Below are positions 9,771-18,514 of a stretch of DNA of 64,000 bases, piece after piece (position 1 is the first letter of the stretch; each line of letters begins with the position of its first letter). The stretch covers positions 1 to 64,000 of the forward strand of contig NZ_ADEG01000016.1 of the NCBI RefSeq assembly GCF_000177075.1. Direction: 5' to 3'. Source of the DNA: Hoylesella buccalis ATCC 35310 (lineage in GTDB: Bacteria; Bacteroidota; Bacteroidia; Bacteroidales; Bacteroidaceae). Under the pieces are notes generated by a model. That model made no database searches. It saw only the letters and a list, made by a program, of their open reading frames with translations, and had not been told where the DNA came from. Both the position numbers and the translations under genes were made by a program.

Positions 9771-10178
9771 TTAGTATTCCATGATTGCTGGTAATTCTTT
9801 GGCCTGATCAATCATTTTCTGAACTTCTGAAACTGAGGGTACGTGGTTTACCAAGTTTCTCTTATTATTAATTTCTTCAAGTTTTTGCTGTAAATTCTCT
9901 GCTACCCGGTGTTTCAGTTCCTTCACCGTGTCAACACCAGCGGCTTCCAAAAGTTCAGAGAACTGTGGACCTACACCGTTAATGCGCATCAAGTCAGCAT
10001 GGTTTGTCCACTTCAGAATACTTTTACCACTTATCCCTGTAGTTTCTTCTAGGGTTTTACGGCCGGCAGGATTTTTTGCCTTTTGCAGTAAATCATCCAC
10101 TGTATTGATACCTGCTTCAACAAGTTTTTTTGCATTTACGTTGCCGATTCCCTCGATGTCAATAATCTTGTAAGTCAT
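9771..10178 (-). CDS. Helix-hairpin-helix protein, DUF4332-like
   Basis: 135 residues with two helix-hairpin-helix-like units: DIEGIGNVNAKKLVEAGINT at the N terminus and MRINGVGPQFSELLEAAGVDT in the middle. This matches the DUF4332 family, whose HhH units resemble those of DNA polymerases and ligases. DNA binding is therefore plausible but not shown. Single gene with about 170 bases before the divergent dinB. Confidence 0.75.
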   Translation of the reverse strand: MTYKIIDIEGIGNVNAKKLVEAGINTVDDLLQKAKNPAGRKTLEETTGISGKSILKWTNHADLMRINGVGPQFSELLEAAGVDTVKELKHRVAENLQQKLEEINNKRNLVNHVPSVSEVQKMIDQAKELPAIMEY

Positions 10179-10347
10179 CTTTGTTTAAAATTAGTTTATG
10201 AAAGGTTTCTTTTCGTATCGCCAAAGTTAACGATAAATACCTAGATATCAAAATATTTCCAGCTGTATTTTGTTAGAATTTACGAGTCATTATTGTGAGC
10301 TTTCATGCGTTGTTCTTGTGCAATATATAATAAATGTGTAGATTTGC

Positions 10348-11439
10348 ATGATGAGAAAAATAATCCATATTGATATGGATGCTTTCTACGCTTCGGTAGA
10401 ACAGCGTGACCATCCCGAATTAAGAGGCAAACCGGTCGCGGTAGGTCACGACGGACCGCGTGGGGTAGTGAGCACGGCAAGTTACGAGGCGCGCAAGTTT
10501 GGCGTGCACTCGGCCATGGCCATGTGCAAAGCCAAGCGTCTGTGTCCGCAATTGATCATTGTGCCACACAGAGGAGAGGTGTACCACGAGGTTTCCATAC
10601 AGGTTCGTGAAATCTTTCGTGAGTACACAGACATCATCGAACCCATATCTTTAGATGAGGCATTTTTGGACGTAACAGATAATAAAAAGGATATTGTTGA
10701 TTCGCGGACCATCGCCCTTGAAATAAAAAAGAAGATACGAGAAACCACTCATTTGACTGCTTCTGCCGGCGTGTCCTTCAATAAATTTCTGGCCAAGATA
10801 GCTTCTGATTATCGAAAACCTGATGGATTGTTTGAGATTAGTCATGAAGAAGCGTACGATTTTATTGGTCAATTGAAGATAGAGAAGTTTTGGGGCATCG
10901 GACCTAAAACAGCTCAACTAATGCATAAAATGGGAGTTTTTACGGGCGAACAATTGCGCCATGTTTCTGAACAACATTTGATTGACGTGTTTGGTAAGAT
11001 GGGCAGTGTCTACTATCATGATGCCAGAGGCGATGATGAACGGCCCGTCATCAGCCATTGGATTCGCAAATCCGTTGGCTGCGAACGTACATTTCAGGAA
11101 GATCTCACCCTGCGCTCGGCTGTCTTGATTGAACTTTACCACACGGTGTTGGAACTGATTGAACGAATCAAAGAGGCGGATTTTGAAGGCAAGACACTGA
11201 CCTTGAAAATCAAGTTTGATGATTTTACGCAAATAACCAGAAGCGCAACGGTAGAACATTGTTTGCAGACCAAAGACCAAATACTGCCTCTGGCAAAGAG
11301 TTTGTTGCGTGAAGTGGATTACTCCCATCGAGCTATCAGGCTGATGGGACTGTCTGTCAACAACCCTCATGCGGACGATAAGGGTGAAAAGGAAATACTA
11401 TGGGAAGAAGGATGGATAGATGGCTTTCAAGATGCCTAA
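10348..11439 (+). CDS. dinB: DNA polymerase IV (Y family)
   Basis: 363 residues, typical length. The first acidic motif HIDMDAFYASVEQRD starts at about residue 7 and the catalytic SLDEAFLDV motif follows at about 102. The HhH thumb (WGIGPKTAQLMHKMG) and little-finger domain are complete. It performs error-prone translesion synthesis. Two adjacent Met codons could start; the first is used here. No LexA-like operator was recognised. Confidence 0.95.
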   Translation: MMRKIIHIDMDAFYASVEQRDHPELRGKPVAVGHDGPRGVVSTASYEARKFGVHSAMAMCKAKRLCPQLIIVPHRGEVYHEVSIQVREIFREYTDIIEPISLDEAFLDVTDNKKDIVDSRTIALEIKKKIRETTHLTASAGVSFNKFLAKIASDYRKPDGLFEISHEEAYDFIGQLKIEKFWGIGPKTAQLMHKMGVFTGEQLRHVSEQHLIDVFGKMGSVYYHDARGDDERPVISHWIRKSVGCERTFQEDLTLRSAVLIELYHTVLELIERIKEADFEGKTLTLKIKFDDFTQITRSATVEHCLQTKDQILPLAKSLLREVDYSHRAIRLMGLSVNNPHADDKGEKEILWEEGWIDGFQDA

Positions 11440-11536
11440 TAAAGAATCTTTCTCATAACTATGAACACCATCTCGTGTTAAATTTTATATTGTGTGCTAA
11501 ACCCGCAAGAATGGGGCTTTGAAAAACTTGAAATCA

Positions 11537-11568
11537 TTTGGATGTATCAGATATCTTTCGTAATTTTG
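11537..11568 (+). promoter_or_regulatory. Bacteroidetes promoter for pyruvate kinase
   Basis: A -33 TTTG at 11537-11540, a 20-bp spacer and a -7 TAATTTTG at 11561-11568 fit the phylum consensus TTTG-N19/21-TAnnTTTG. The leader to the pyk ATG would be about 80 nt. Confidence 0.7.
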
Positions 11569-11657
11569 CATAGAATAAAAAAGCAATATTTGCATTGATG
11601 ATTTGGCCTGAACCTTCTTTTTTGTGCAGGTCATACATCAAATGAATCATCATCATC

Positions 11658-13124
11658 ATGAAACAAACAAAGATAGTATGTTCGATCAGTGATCGAAATT
11701 GCAGTGAGGAGTTTTTGCGAAAATTGTTTTTCGCAGGTATGAATGTCGTGCGTATGAATACTGCTCACGCCACTATTGAGGGGATGAAAGGAGTCATCAA
11801 AAATGCTCGTGCAGTTTCTTCAAACCTGGCATTGTTGATTGATACCAAGGGACCGGAAGTGAGAACCACGAACGTAGCTGAACCCCTGCTGTACAAAACA
11901 GGTGAGGTTGTAAAGATTTTCGGTAGGCCGGACGTAGATAGCACACACGACATCATTAACGTTTCGTATGCTGATATTGCAAAAGATTTGAAAGTTGGCA
12001 ACGATATCTTAATCGATGATGGAGCGCTGGACATGAGAGTGATCGACATTATCGGGCCGATGGTGGTGGCACAAGTGATGAACGACGGCGTACTCGGGGC
12101 TCATAAAAGTGTGAATATACCAGGCAGACACATCGACTTACCTGCACTTACCGAGAAAGACAAACACAACATTCTCTTTGCCATCGAGCAGGATATTGAC
12201 TTCATTGCGCATTCTTTTGTTCGTAATGCGCAGGATGTAAAAGCCGTGCAAGACATCCTTGACGAACATCACAGCGACATCAAAATCATTTCAAAGATAG
12301 AAAATCAAGAAGGAGTTGATAACATCGATGAGATTATCGATGCCTCTTATGGCATCATGATTGCCCGCGGTGACCTGGGTATCGAGGTTCCCATCGAGGA
12401 AATACCTGGCATTCAGCGCCAAATCATTCGCAAATGCGTCATGAAGAAAAAGCCAGTCATCGTGGCCACGCAGATGCTTCACACCATGATTAACAATCCG
12501 CGACCAACGAGAGCCGAAGTAACCGATATTGCCAACGCCATCTATTCTCGGACAGATGCATTGATGCTCAGTGGCGAAACGGCATCTGGGCGATATCCTG
12601 TAGAGGCTGTTCAGACTATGGCACGCATAGCTGAGCAGGCCGAAGCCGACAGAACATGGGAAACAACCATCGATCCCATGGCTCATGATTATGAAACCCA
12701 ACGGGAATTCTTGGCACATTCAGCCATTGAATCTACCCGTCGACTGGGCGTGAAGGGCATCATCACGGCCAGCGAGACGGGGCAAACGGCTCGCACGTTG
12801 TCGTCTTTCCGTGGTGCCACACCTATCTTAGCCATCTGTTATAGAGAGAAAACGCAACGATTGTTGAATTTGAGTTATGGAATTATCCCTATTTACCAAA
12901 AAGAACATACCAGTTCTGAATACCTCTTTACGGCAGCCCTTAGGATGCTTCGTCAAAAGGGATATATCAAACCAGAGGATAAAATTGCCTACCTCAGCGG
13001 CAGCTTCGGGAAGAACGGTGGTACCACTTTGCTAGAAATCAATAAAGTAGGGCAGGTATTTGATAACTCCTACGAGTTCCATCTTCCACACTATGTGAAG
13101 GACGAAACAGAAGCGAAGCGATAA
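11658..13124 (+). CDS. pyk: Pyruvate kinase
   Basis: 488 residues, with barrel, B domain and C-terminal domain. It converts phosphoenolpyruvate and ADP to pyruvate and ATP. Signature sequences are IDTKGPEVRT, the catalytic ISKIENQEG, MIARGDLGIEVP, and the substrate loop RAEVTDIANAI followed by DALMLSGETASG. Cytoplasmic glycolytic enzyme. It is followed after 31 bases by the oxidoreductase gene, perhaps cotranscribed. Confidence 0.97.
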   Translation: MKQTKIVCSISDRNCSEEFLRKLFFAGMNVVRMNTAHATIEGMKGVIKNARAVSSNLALLIDTKGPEVRTTNVAEPLLYKTGEVVKIFGRPDVDSTHDIINVSYADIAKDLKVGNDILIDDGALDMRVIDIIGPMVVAQVMNDGVLGAHKSVNIPGRHIDLPALTEKDKHNILFAIEQDIDFIAHSFVRNAQDVKAVQDILDEHHSDIKIISKIENQEGVDNIDEIIDASYGIMIARGDLGIEVPIEEIPGIQRQIIRKCVMKKKPVIVATQMLHTMINNPRPTRAEVTDIANAIYSRTDALMLSGETASGRYPVEAVQTMARIAEQAEADRTWETTIDPMAHDYETQREFLAHSAIESTRRLGVKGIITASETGQTARTLSSFRGATPILAICYREKTQRLLNLSYGIIPIYQKEHTSSEYLFTAALRMLRQKGYIKPEDKIAYLSGSFGKNGGTTLLEINKVGQVFDNSYEFHLPHYVKDETEAKR

Positions 13125-13155
13125 GCAACCGTGGCAAACTTTGAACAAAAATGAA

Positions 13156-14133
13156 ATGAACATCGGAATTATTGGAACGGGTAAAATCGTCAACGAAATG
13201 ATTCCCGTTGTCCAAGAAATCAGTGGTATCACGATTCAGGCCATTTGCAGCCGACCGCAAAGTCTTTCAAAGGCAGAGCGGTTGGCTGCTTTGTTTCATA
13301 TTAAAGAGGTCTACAACGATTATGATGCCATGCTCCGCAACAGTGACATCGATTTCGTTTACGTGGCCGTAGCCAACCATGCACACGCAGACTATGCGCG
13401 ACGTGCGTTGCTGGCCAAGAAAAATGTCATCATCGAAAAACCCAGCTGTTCGTCTGTTGCTGAATTAGAAGAGTTGATGCAGTTGGCATCAGCTGACAAT
13501 TTGTATATATTCGAAGCCGTTACCCTGTTGCACATGCCCCATTATCGATTGATAAAAGACGAGTTACTGGCGCAACTGGGACGTATCAAATTGATAACGT
13601 GCAATTACAGTCAGCGCTCCAGCAGGTACGATTTGTATTTAAATCACCAGCTAACGCCTGCATTTGATACGGCATGCCATGGTGGGGCTTTGATGGACAT
13701 CAACGTCTACAACATCAATTTTGTAGTGTCATTGTTTGGCGAACCCACGGGTGTGGAATATCATCCCAATGTGGGACATAACAAGATTGACACCTCTGGA
13801 GTAGCCATTTTGGCCTATCCTGATTTCGTGGCCACCTGTATTGGTGCTAAAGATTGTGACGGATATTCGTTTGGAGCTATACAGGGTGACGAGGGTCGCA
13901 TAGTCGTCACAGGCCCCGTCAGTACGCTGTCTGAATTGGAACTGTGCAAGGACGGTAAATCGCAAACCATCAACATTCAGCCAAAAAAGCATCGGTTGGC
14001 TTTTGAATTCGAGCATTTTCGTGATATTTATCACGCCCATCAGGTTGATGAAATGAAGCATTACTTGCAAATTTCTCACCAAGTGATGAAAGTAATCGAT
14101 CAATTGCGAGACTATACCTTATTTAATAAATAG
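13156..14133 (+). CDS. Gfo/Idh/MocA family oxidoreductase
   Basis: About 325 residues. N-terminal Rossmann fold with GIIGTGKIVNEM, then the family EKP motif (VIIEKPSCSS), and a C-terminal substrate domain including GGALMDINVYNINFV. Such proteins oxidise or reduce sugar-like substrates with NAD(P); the substrate cannot be told from sequence. A TTG five codons upstream is also open; ATG at 13156 is preferred because it starts right at the first strand of the Rossmann fold. Confidence 0.88.
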   Translation: MNIGIIGTGKIVNEMIPVVQEISGITIQAICSRPQSLSKAERLAALFHIKEVYNDYDAMLRNSDIDFVYVAVANHAHADYARRALLAKKNVIIEKPSCSSVAELEELMQLASADNLYIFEAVTLLHMPHYRLIKDELLAQLGRIKLITCNYSQRSSRYDLYLNHQLTPAFDTACHGGALMDINVYNINFVVSLFGEPTGVEYHPNVGHNKIDTSGVAILAYPDFVATCIGAKDCDGYSFGAIQGDEGRIVVTGPVSTLSELELCKDGKSQTINIQPKKHRLAFEFEHFRDIYHAHQVDEMKHYLQISHQVMKVIDQLRDYTLFNK

Positions 14134-14169
14134 ATTCTATGGGCCGTCCCAGAAGAATATCTACAAATC

Positions 14170-14343
14170 ATGAAACAGAAAAATTTGACAGAGAGCGAAT
14201 ATCGCCAACGCATCAAGGAATTGGAAGAAGCACTTGAATATGAGCGACTTCGCAATTACGCTTACGAGAAACTCATCAAGATTACTGAAAAAGAAGAGGG
14301 TATCACGATTTTGAAAAAAGGCGATAAGCCGAACACGAAATAG
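14170..14343 (+). pseudogene. Remnant resembling the C-terminal end of an IS3-type OrfA
   Basis: A 57-codon frame starting MKQKNLTESEYRQRIKELEE. It forms a charged coiled coil, then an aromatic YAYEKLIKITEKEEGI segment and a basic tail. That layout resembles the C-terminal part of OrfA proteins of IS3-like elements in Bacteroidetes. The N-terminal HTH and OrfB are absent, and a different frame opens 31 bases upstream with MGRPRR. I read it as a decayed insertion-sequence fragment; a genuine small protein is the alternative. Confidence 0.4.
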
Positions 14344-14806
14344 CATTAACTATATTAATCTTTTGCCCCTTGTGTCCAAACTCATTGAGTTTGGACACCA
14401 ATCTCAATGGGTTTGCCCTTCAATCTCAATGGGTTAGGGGGATAAAGTCATAGAGATTGATTTTCAAACTTAAATCTCTACCATCACTCTATATTTTTAC
14501 ATGCTGGGTAGACCATATTTTATCGGAAATAAGTTAACTTTTCTGATTGAAATGACGGCTTTTTTAGACGCAAATCATACCCACTCATCTAAACCGTTAT
14601 ACAATGTCATGAATGCTGACAATCCATTCGTCAAAAACACGGCAGTTTTGTTCATTTCTGCTAAACAGCATTTTCTTCACACAAAATATAAGTACTTAGG
14701 TATCTTCTTTATGCGTCATTATTAATCATTTACACGCGCACCCGATGGTGAATGTCGGAAAAAACTTTTTTTATCGTAAAATCTTATCAAATTTTTATTG
14801 AAAAAC
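14344..14806. other. Intergenic region holding a repeat cluster
   Basis: About 460 bases before the AraC-type regulator promoter. The left part holds the repeat cluster listed separately (14372-14460). The remainder is AT-rich with no supported gene; a 74-codon plus-strand frame at 14501 has no family resemblance and no promoter. Confidence 0.5.
14372..14460. repeat. Interspersed 22-bp-type repeat cluster, copy 1
   Basis: Starts with a near-perfect palindrome (GTGTCCAAACT / AGTTTGGACAC around CATTG). Two close units of the form AATCTCAATGGGTT follow, then CATAGAGATTGA. The core is shared with clusters at 21786-21910 and 50202-50283. Noncoding. Confidence 0.6.
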
Positions 14807-14837
14807 TTGATGAAATGAAAAAATATGCATATATTTG
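14807..14837 (+). promoter_or_regulatory. Promoter of the AraC-type regulator
   Basis: TTG at 14807-14809, a 20-bp spacer and TATATTTG at 14830-14837. The box overlaps an upstream in-frame ATG at 14825, which shows that translation must start further down, at 14879. Confidence 0.65.
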
Positions 14838-14878
14838 CAAAACAAAGAACAGTTTCGGATTTTTTTAATTTGGGTGAT

Positions 14879-15361
14879 ATGGCAAAATACAACATTGTTA
14901 AGAAAAAGGATAAGGATGCTGCCTACCGTTCTCTAGTCAGCCCTGAATTGATGGACGAGCTGCAGGAAAAAATTTTGGATGTTATTCTCATCCAAAAGAA
15001 ATACAAAGACAAGAATTATTCGGCAAAGAAACTGGCAGAGGACTTGGGTACTAACACGCGGTACATTTCGGCTGTCGTCAATGTGCGTTTTCACATGAAC
15101 TACACATCATTTGTCAACAAGTATCGTATTGAAGAGGCTATGGCAGTGCTGACGGATAAACGGTATCACGATTTGAATATGGAAGAGATATCAGATATGG
15201 TAGGCTTTTCAAATCGACAATCCTTCTATGCGTCTTTTTATAAATTGAATGGCTGTACACCTCGCGACTACAAGATGCAGCACCTGGCCATGCTTCCACC
15301 AGATGCATCGGCTCCGAAGAAGGGAAAAAAGAAATCTGGTTCGAAGAAGAAAAAGAAGTAA
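14879..15361 (+). CDS. AraC-type HTH transcriptional regulator, stand-alone DNA-binding domain
   Basis: About 160 residues. One AraC-like double helix-turn-helix unit (YSAKKLAEDLGTNTRYISAV and MEEISDMVGFSNRQSFYASF) ends with the usual TPRDYK. The C-terminal tail is very basic (KKGKKKSGSKKKKK). There is no sensor domain, so it either partners with another protein or is controlled by level. The start at 14879 is set by the position of the promoter box. The M49 peptidase gene follows 18 bases downstream, so cotranscription is possible. Confidence 0.82.
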   Translation: MAKYNIVKKKDKDAAYRSLVSPELMDELQEKILDVILIQKKYKDKNYSAKKLAEDLGTNTRYISAVVNVRFHMNYTSFVNKYRIEEAMAVLTDKRYHDLNMEEISDMVGFSNRQSFYASFYKLNGCTPRDYKMQHLAMLPPDASAPKKGKKKSGSKKKKK

Positions 15362-15379
15362 CAATCCTATTGTCGCTGA

Positions 15380-17353
15380 ATGACACATGAATTTAAATAT
15401 TCAGACGAACGATTTGCAGATTTGCAAATGCTAAGGTATCGTCTGAAAGGGTTTGAGAACTTGACGCTCAAACAAAAGATTTATATCTATTTTTTAGCAA
15501 AAGCCACATTGGCAGGAAGAGATATCACGACCGACCAGTTTGGCAAGTACAACTTGAAGATAAGAAAGGTGCTTGAGGCAGTGTATGAAGAATATTCTGG
15601 CTCGAGAGATAGTGATGACTTCAAGAATCTGGAAATCTATCTGAAGAGGATTTGGTTCTCAAACGGCATCTATCATCACTACGGCAGTGAAAAGATGATT
15701 CCAGAATTTTCAGAAGGCTTTTTTAGAAAAGTAGTGTCCGGGATAGATGCCTCATGCCTACCATTGTCATCCCGTCAAACGGTGCAAGAGCTGCTTGATG
15801 AACTTGTTCCGGTGATGTTTAATCCCGACATCTTGCCCAAGCGTGTCAACAAGACAGATGGAGAAGATTTGGTGTTGACATCGGCTTGCAATTATTATGA
15901 TGGCGTTAGTCAAGAGGAAGTTGAGCAATTTTACGCTGCCCAAAAACAGCCTTCGGATGATGAGCCTGTTTCTTATGGACTGAATACCAAGTTGGTGAAA
16001 GAGGATGGTGTCATCAAAGAGATACCATACACGACCAACTGCCTGTACCAAAAGGAGTTGAAACGAATAGTTTACTGGTTGGGCAAGGCACGAGAATTTG
16101 CCGAAAACGAACAGCAAAAGATGATAATCTCGCTGTTGATACGATATTATGAAACGGGTGACTTGAAGTTGTTCGACGAATACTCCATAGAGTGGTTGAA
16201 GGAACAAGATGGACAAGTAGACTTCATCAATGGTTTTATAGAGGTATATGGCGATCCGTTGGGATTGAAAGGTTCCTGGGAAGGGCTTGTAGAATACAAG
16301 GATTTAGAGGCTACCAAGCGCACCCAACTCATCAGTAAAAATGCACAATGGTTTGAAGACCACTCACCGGTAGAAAAGCGTTTCAAGAAAGAAAAGGTGA
16401 AAGGTGTGACCGCTCATGTCATTTGCGCAGCCATGTTGGGTGGCGATGAATATCCATCGTCGGCCATAGGAATCAATCTGCCGAACGCAGAATGGATTCG
16501 AGCCAGGTATGGTTCCAAGAGCGTTACAATCGGAAATCTCACGGAAGCTTACAATCATGTGGCCCGAGGAAATGGTCTGCATGAGGAGTTTGTGATCGAT
16601 GACGAAACGCTGGGGTTGATTAACCGTTATGGAGATCTTTGTGATGATTTGCATACTGATCTGCATGAATGCTTAGGACATGGCAGTGGACGGTTGTTGC
16701 CGGTTGTTGCCGGTGATGCTTTGGGTGCTTATGGTGACACCATTGAGGAAGCCAGGGCCGACTTGTTTGGACTTTATTACATCGCAGACGAGAAGCTCAT
16801 TGAGTTGGGATTGATGCCAAATGCAGATGCCTACAAATCTCAATACTATACCTACATGATGAATGGCTTGTTGACACAGATGGTCAGAATCAAGGAAGGG
16901 CATCAAATAGAGGAAGCTCACATGCGTAATCGCGCCCTCATTGCGCGATGGGTGTTGGCGCACGCCGACGGTGAGGTTGCGATAATAGAAAAGCAGGGCG
17001 TTGCTGAAGATGGCGCTGTTCGTCATTTCGTTCAAATCAATGATTATCAGAAACTGAGACAGCTGTTTGCCAAGCTGTTGGCTGAGATTCAGCGAATCAA
17101 GAGTGAAGGTGACTTTGAAGCCGCGAGGGCAATCGTTGAGAGATACGCCATTGACATAGACGCAGATTTGCACAGAGAGGTGTTAAGTCGTTATCAAAAA
17201 CTAGACATTGCTCCCTACAAAGGATTTATCAATCCCTGGATGAAGCCTCAGTATGATGATCAGGGGAACATCGTTGACATACAACTTGATTATACGGAAT
17301 CGTATGCTCATCAAATGATGAGGTATTCTAAAACATCAGAATCGGATGAATGA
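15380..17353 (+). CDS. Dipeptidyl-peptidase III-like metallopeptidase (M49)
   Basis: 657 residues. The zinc motif HECLGHGSGRLLP (HExxxGH type) and the downstream EEARADLFGLYY motif that supplies the third ligand define family M49. Such enzymes release dipeptides from peptide N termini, and no signal peptide is seen, so a cytoplasmic role in peptide turnover is likely. Homologues in Bacteroides have at times been mislabelled as dihydrofolate reductase. The stop overlaps the start of the AlkD-like gene by 8 bases, indicating translational coupling. Confidence 0.88.
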   Translation: MTHEFKYSDERFADLQMLRYRLKGFENLTLKQKIYIYFLAKATLAGRDITTDQFGKYNLKIRKVLEAVYEEYSGSRDSDDFKNLEIYLKRIWFSNGIYHHYGSEKMIPEFSEGFFRKVVSGIDASCLPLSSRQTVQELLDELVPVMFNPDILPKRVNKTDGEDLVLTSACNYYDGVSQEEVEQFYAAQKQPSDDEPVSYGLNTKLVKEDGVIKEIPYTTNCLYQKELKRIVYWLGKAREFAENEQQKMIISLLIRYYETGDLKLFDEYSIEWLKEQDGQVDFINGFIEVYGDPLGLKGSWEGLVEYKDLEATKRTQLISKNAQWFEDHSPVEKRFKKEKVKGVTAHVICAAMLGGDEYPSSAIGINLPNAEWIRARYGSKSVTIGNLTEAYNHVARGNGLHEEFVIDDETLGLINRYGDLCDDLHTDLHECLGHGSGRLLPVVAGDALGAYGDTIEEARADLFGLYYIADEKLIELGLMPNADAYKSQYYTYMMNGLLTQMVRIKEGHQIEEAHMRNRALIARWVLAHADGEVAIIEKQGVAEDGAVRHFVQINDYQKLRQLFAKLLAEIQRIKSEGDFEAARAIVERYAIDIDADLHREVLSRYQKLDIAPYKGFINPWMKPQYDDQGNIVDIQLDYTESYAHQMMRYSKTSESDE

Positions 17354-17954
17354 AGATATTAACGAAACAGTAAGGGAAATCAAACGTTCATTCAGACTCT
17401 TGATGAACGGCGTTGCATCACAGTCCATGCGTCAGAAAGGGGTGGACTATAAGATAAACTGGGGGGTGTCGCTGCCTGACTTGCAAAAAATGGCTCAACA
17501 GTATGGTAAGAATCACGATCTTGCTGTTGTATTATGGCAAGAGAATATCCGTGAATGCAAGATTCTGGCGACTCTCATCATGCCGCCCGAAGAAATGGAT
17601 GAGACACTCGCAAAGCAATGGGTAGGGGATATCAATTCGCAAGACTTGGCTGAAATCGCATGTTTTAATTTGTTCCAACACCTGCACCATGCGGCTGATT
17701 TGTCTTTCGAATGGATGAAATCCAACGGAGAAATTGTGCGGATGTGTGGCTATCTTATTCTCTCAAGACTCTTTATGAAGGGAGAAAATCCCCACGGAAA
17801 TAGGATTAACGAATTCATGGATGAAGTGGCCCTTGCGCTCAATAGTGACAACTTGGGCGTTCGACATGCCGCGTTGAATTGTGTGAATAAATTCGCAGAG
17901 CTTGGTGAAGATTTTCGTAACATGGCCGAAGAGAGGTTGAATTTACAATTGTGA
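17346..17954 (+). CDS. DNA alkylation repair protein (AlkD-like HEAT repeats)
   Basis: 202 residues, predicted all-helical with HEAT-like repeats (LPDLQKMAQQYGKNHDLAVV, RECKILATLIMPPEEM, DLAEIACFNLFQHL). The pattern is that of the AlkD family, which excises bulky or cationic alkylated bases without base flipping. Family membership does not prove glycosylase activity. Overlaps the M49 gene by 8 bases. Confidence 0.75.
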   Translation: MNEDINETVREIKRSFRLLMNGVASQSMRQKGVDYKINWGVSLPDLQKMAQQYGKNHDLAVVLWQENIRECKILATLIMPPEEMDETLAKQWVGDINSQDLAEIACFNLFQHLHHAADLSFEWMKSNGEIVRMCGYLILSRLFMKGENPHGNRINEFMDEVALALNSDNLGVRHAALNCVNKFAELGEDFRNMAEERLNLQL

Positions 17955-18027
17955 AGATTTATATAGTCATACATTACCTATATTTCAAGGAAATATTGTA
18001 ACTTTGTAGAGTTATAATGTTCGGGAA

Positions 18028-18513
18028 ATGAAAAAAGATATCAGAAATGCTGTTAAACAGCTTCTAGATGATTATCTTGTAACAAACAACCTTCGAAGAA
18101 CGCCAGAGAGGTATGCTATCCTTGATGCTGTTTATAGCATCAGGGGACATTTCTCTTTGGAGGAGTTGGATGAATATCTCATCGAGCATAACTTTAGAGT
18201 TAGTAGGGCTACCCTCTATAACAATTTAAGATTGTTTAGAAAACTGCGATTTGTGATTTGTCATCGCCTGCAAGGTGGCACGGTGTATGAGTCGTGCTAT
18301 GACAATAAGGATCATTGCCATCAGATTTGCACGGTTTGTGGCAAAGTCTCGGAGGTTAACTCCCCGGCAATTGTCGAGGCTGTGAATGAAACCAAACTGA
18401 GAAGATTCAAGAAAGATGGATTCACACTGTATATCTATGGGGTTTGTAGTACCTGTCAAGCGCTGATAACACGTAAGAAAATGAATAAAGAAAAAACTAA
18501 AAACATAAGATAA
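18028..18513 (+). CDS. Fur family metal-responsive regulator (first copy)
   Basis: 161 residues. N-terminal winged helix (RRTPERYAILDAVYSIRGHF) and a metal-binding C-terminal half with CTVCGKVSEV and CSTCQ, giving two CxxC pairs for the structural zinc, plus His residues near DHCHQIC. The regulated metal or peroxide signal cannot be decided from sequence. TAACTTTG at 17999-18006 is a likely -7 box. The stop is one base from the purA start, so the two are cotranscribed. Confidence 0.88.
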   Translation: MKKDIRNAVKQLLDDYLVTNNLRRTPERYAILDAVYSIRGHFSLEELDEYLIEHNFRVSRATLYNNLRLFRKLRFVICHRLQGGTVYESCYDNKDHCHQICTVCGKVSEVNSPAIVEAVNETKLRRFKKDGFTLYIYGVCSTCQALITRKKMNKEKTKNIR

Positions 18514-18514
18514 A

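Noticed and set aside
14501-14725. 74-codon plus-strand frame before the AraC-type gene
   Set aside because: AT-rich, no family resemblance, no promoter, and ends before a clear promoter for the next gene.
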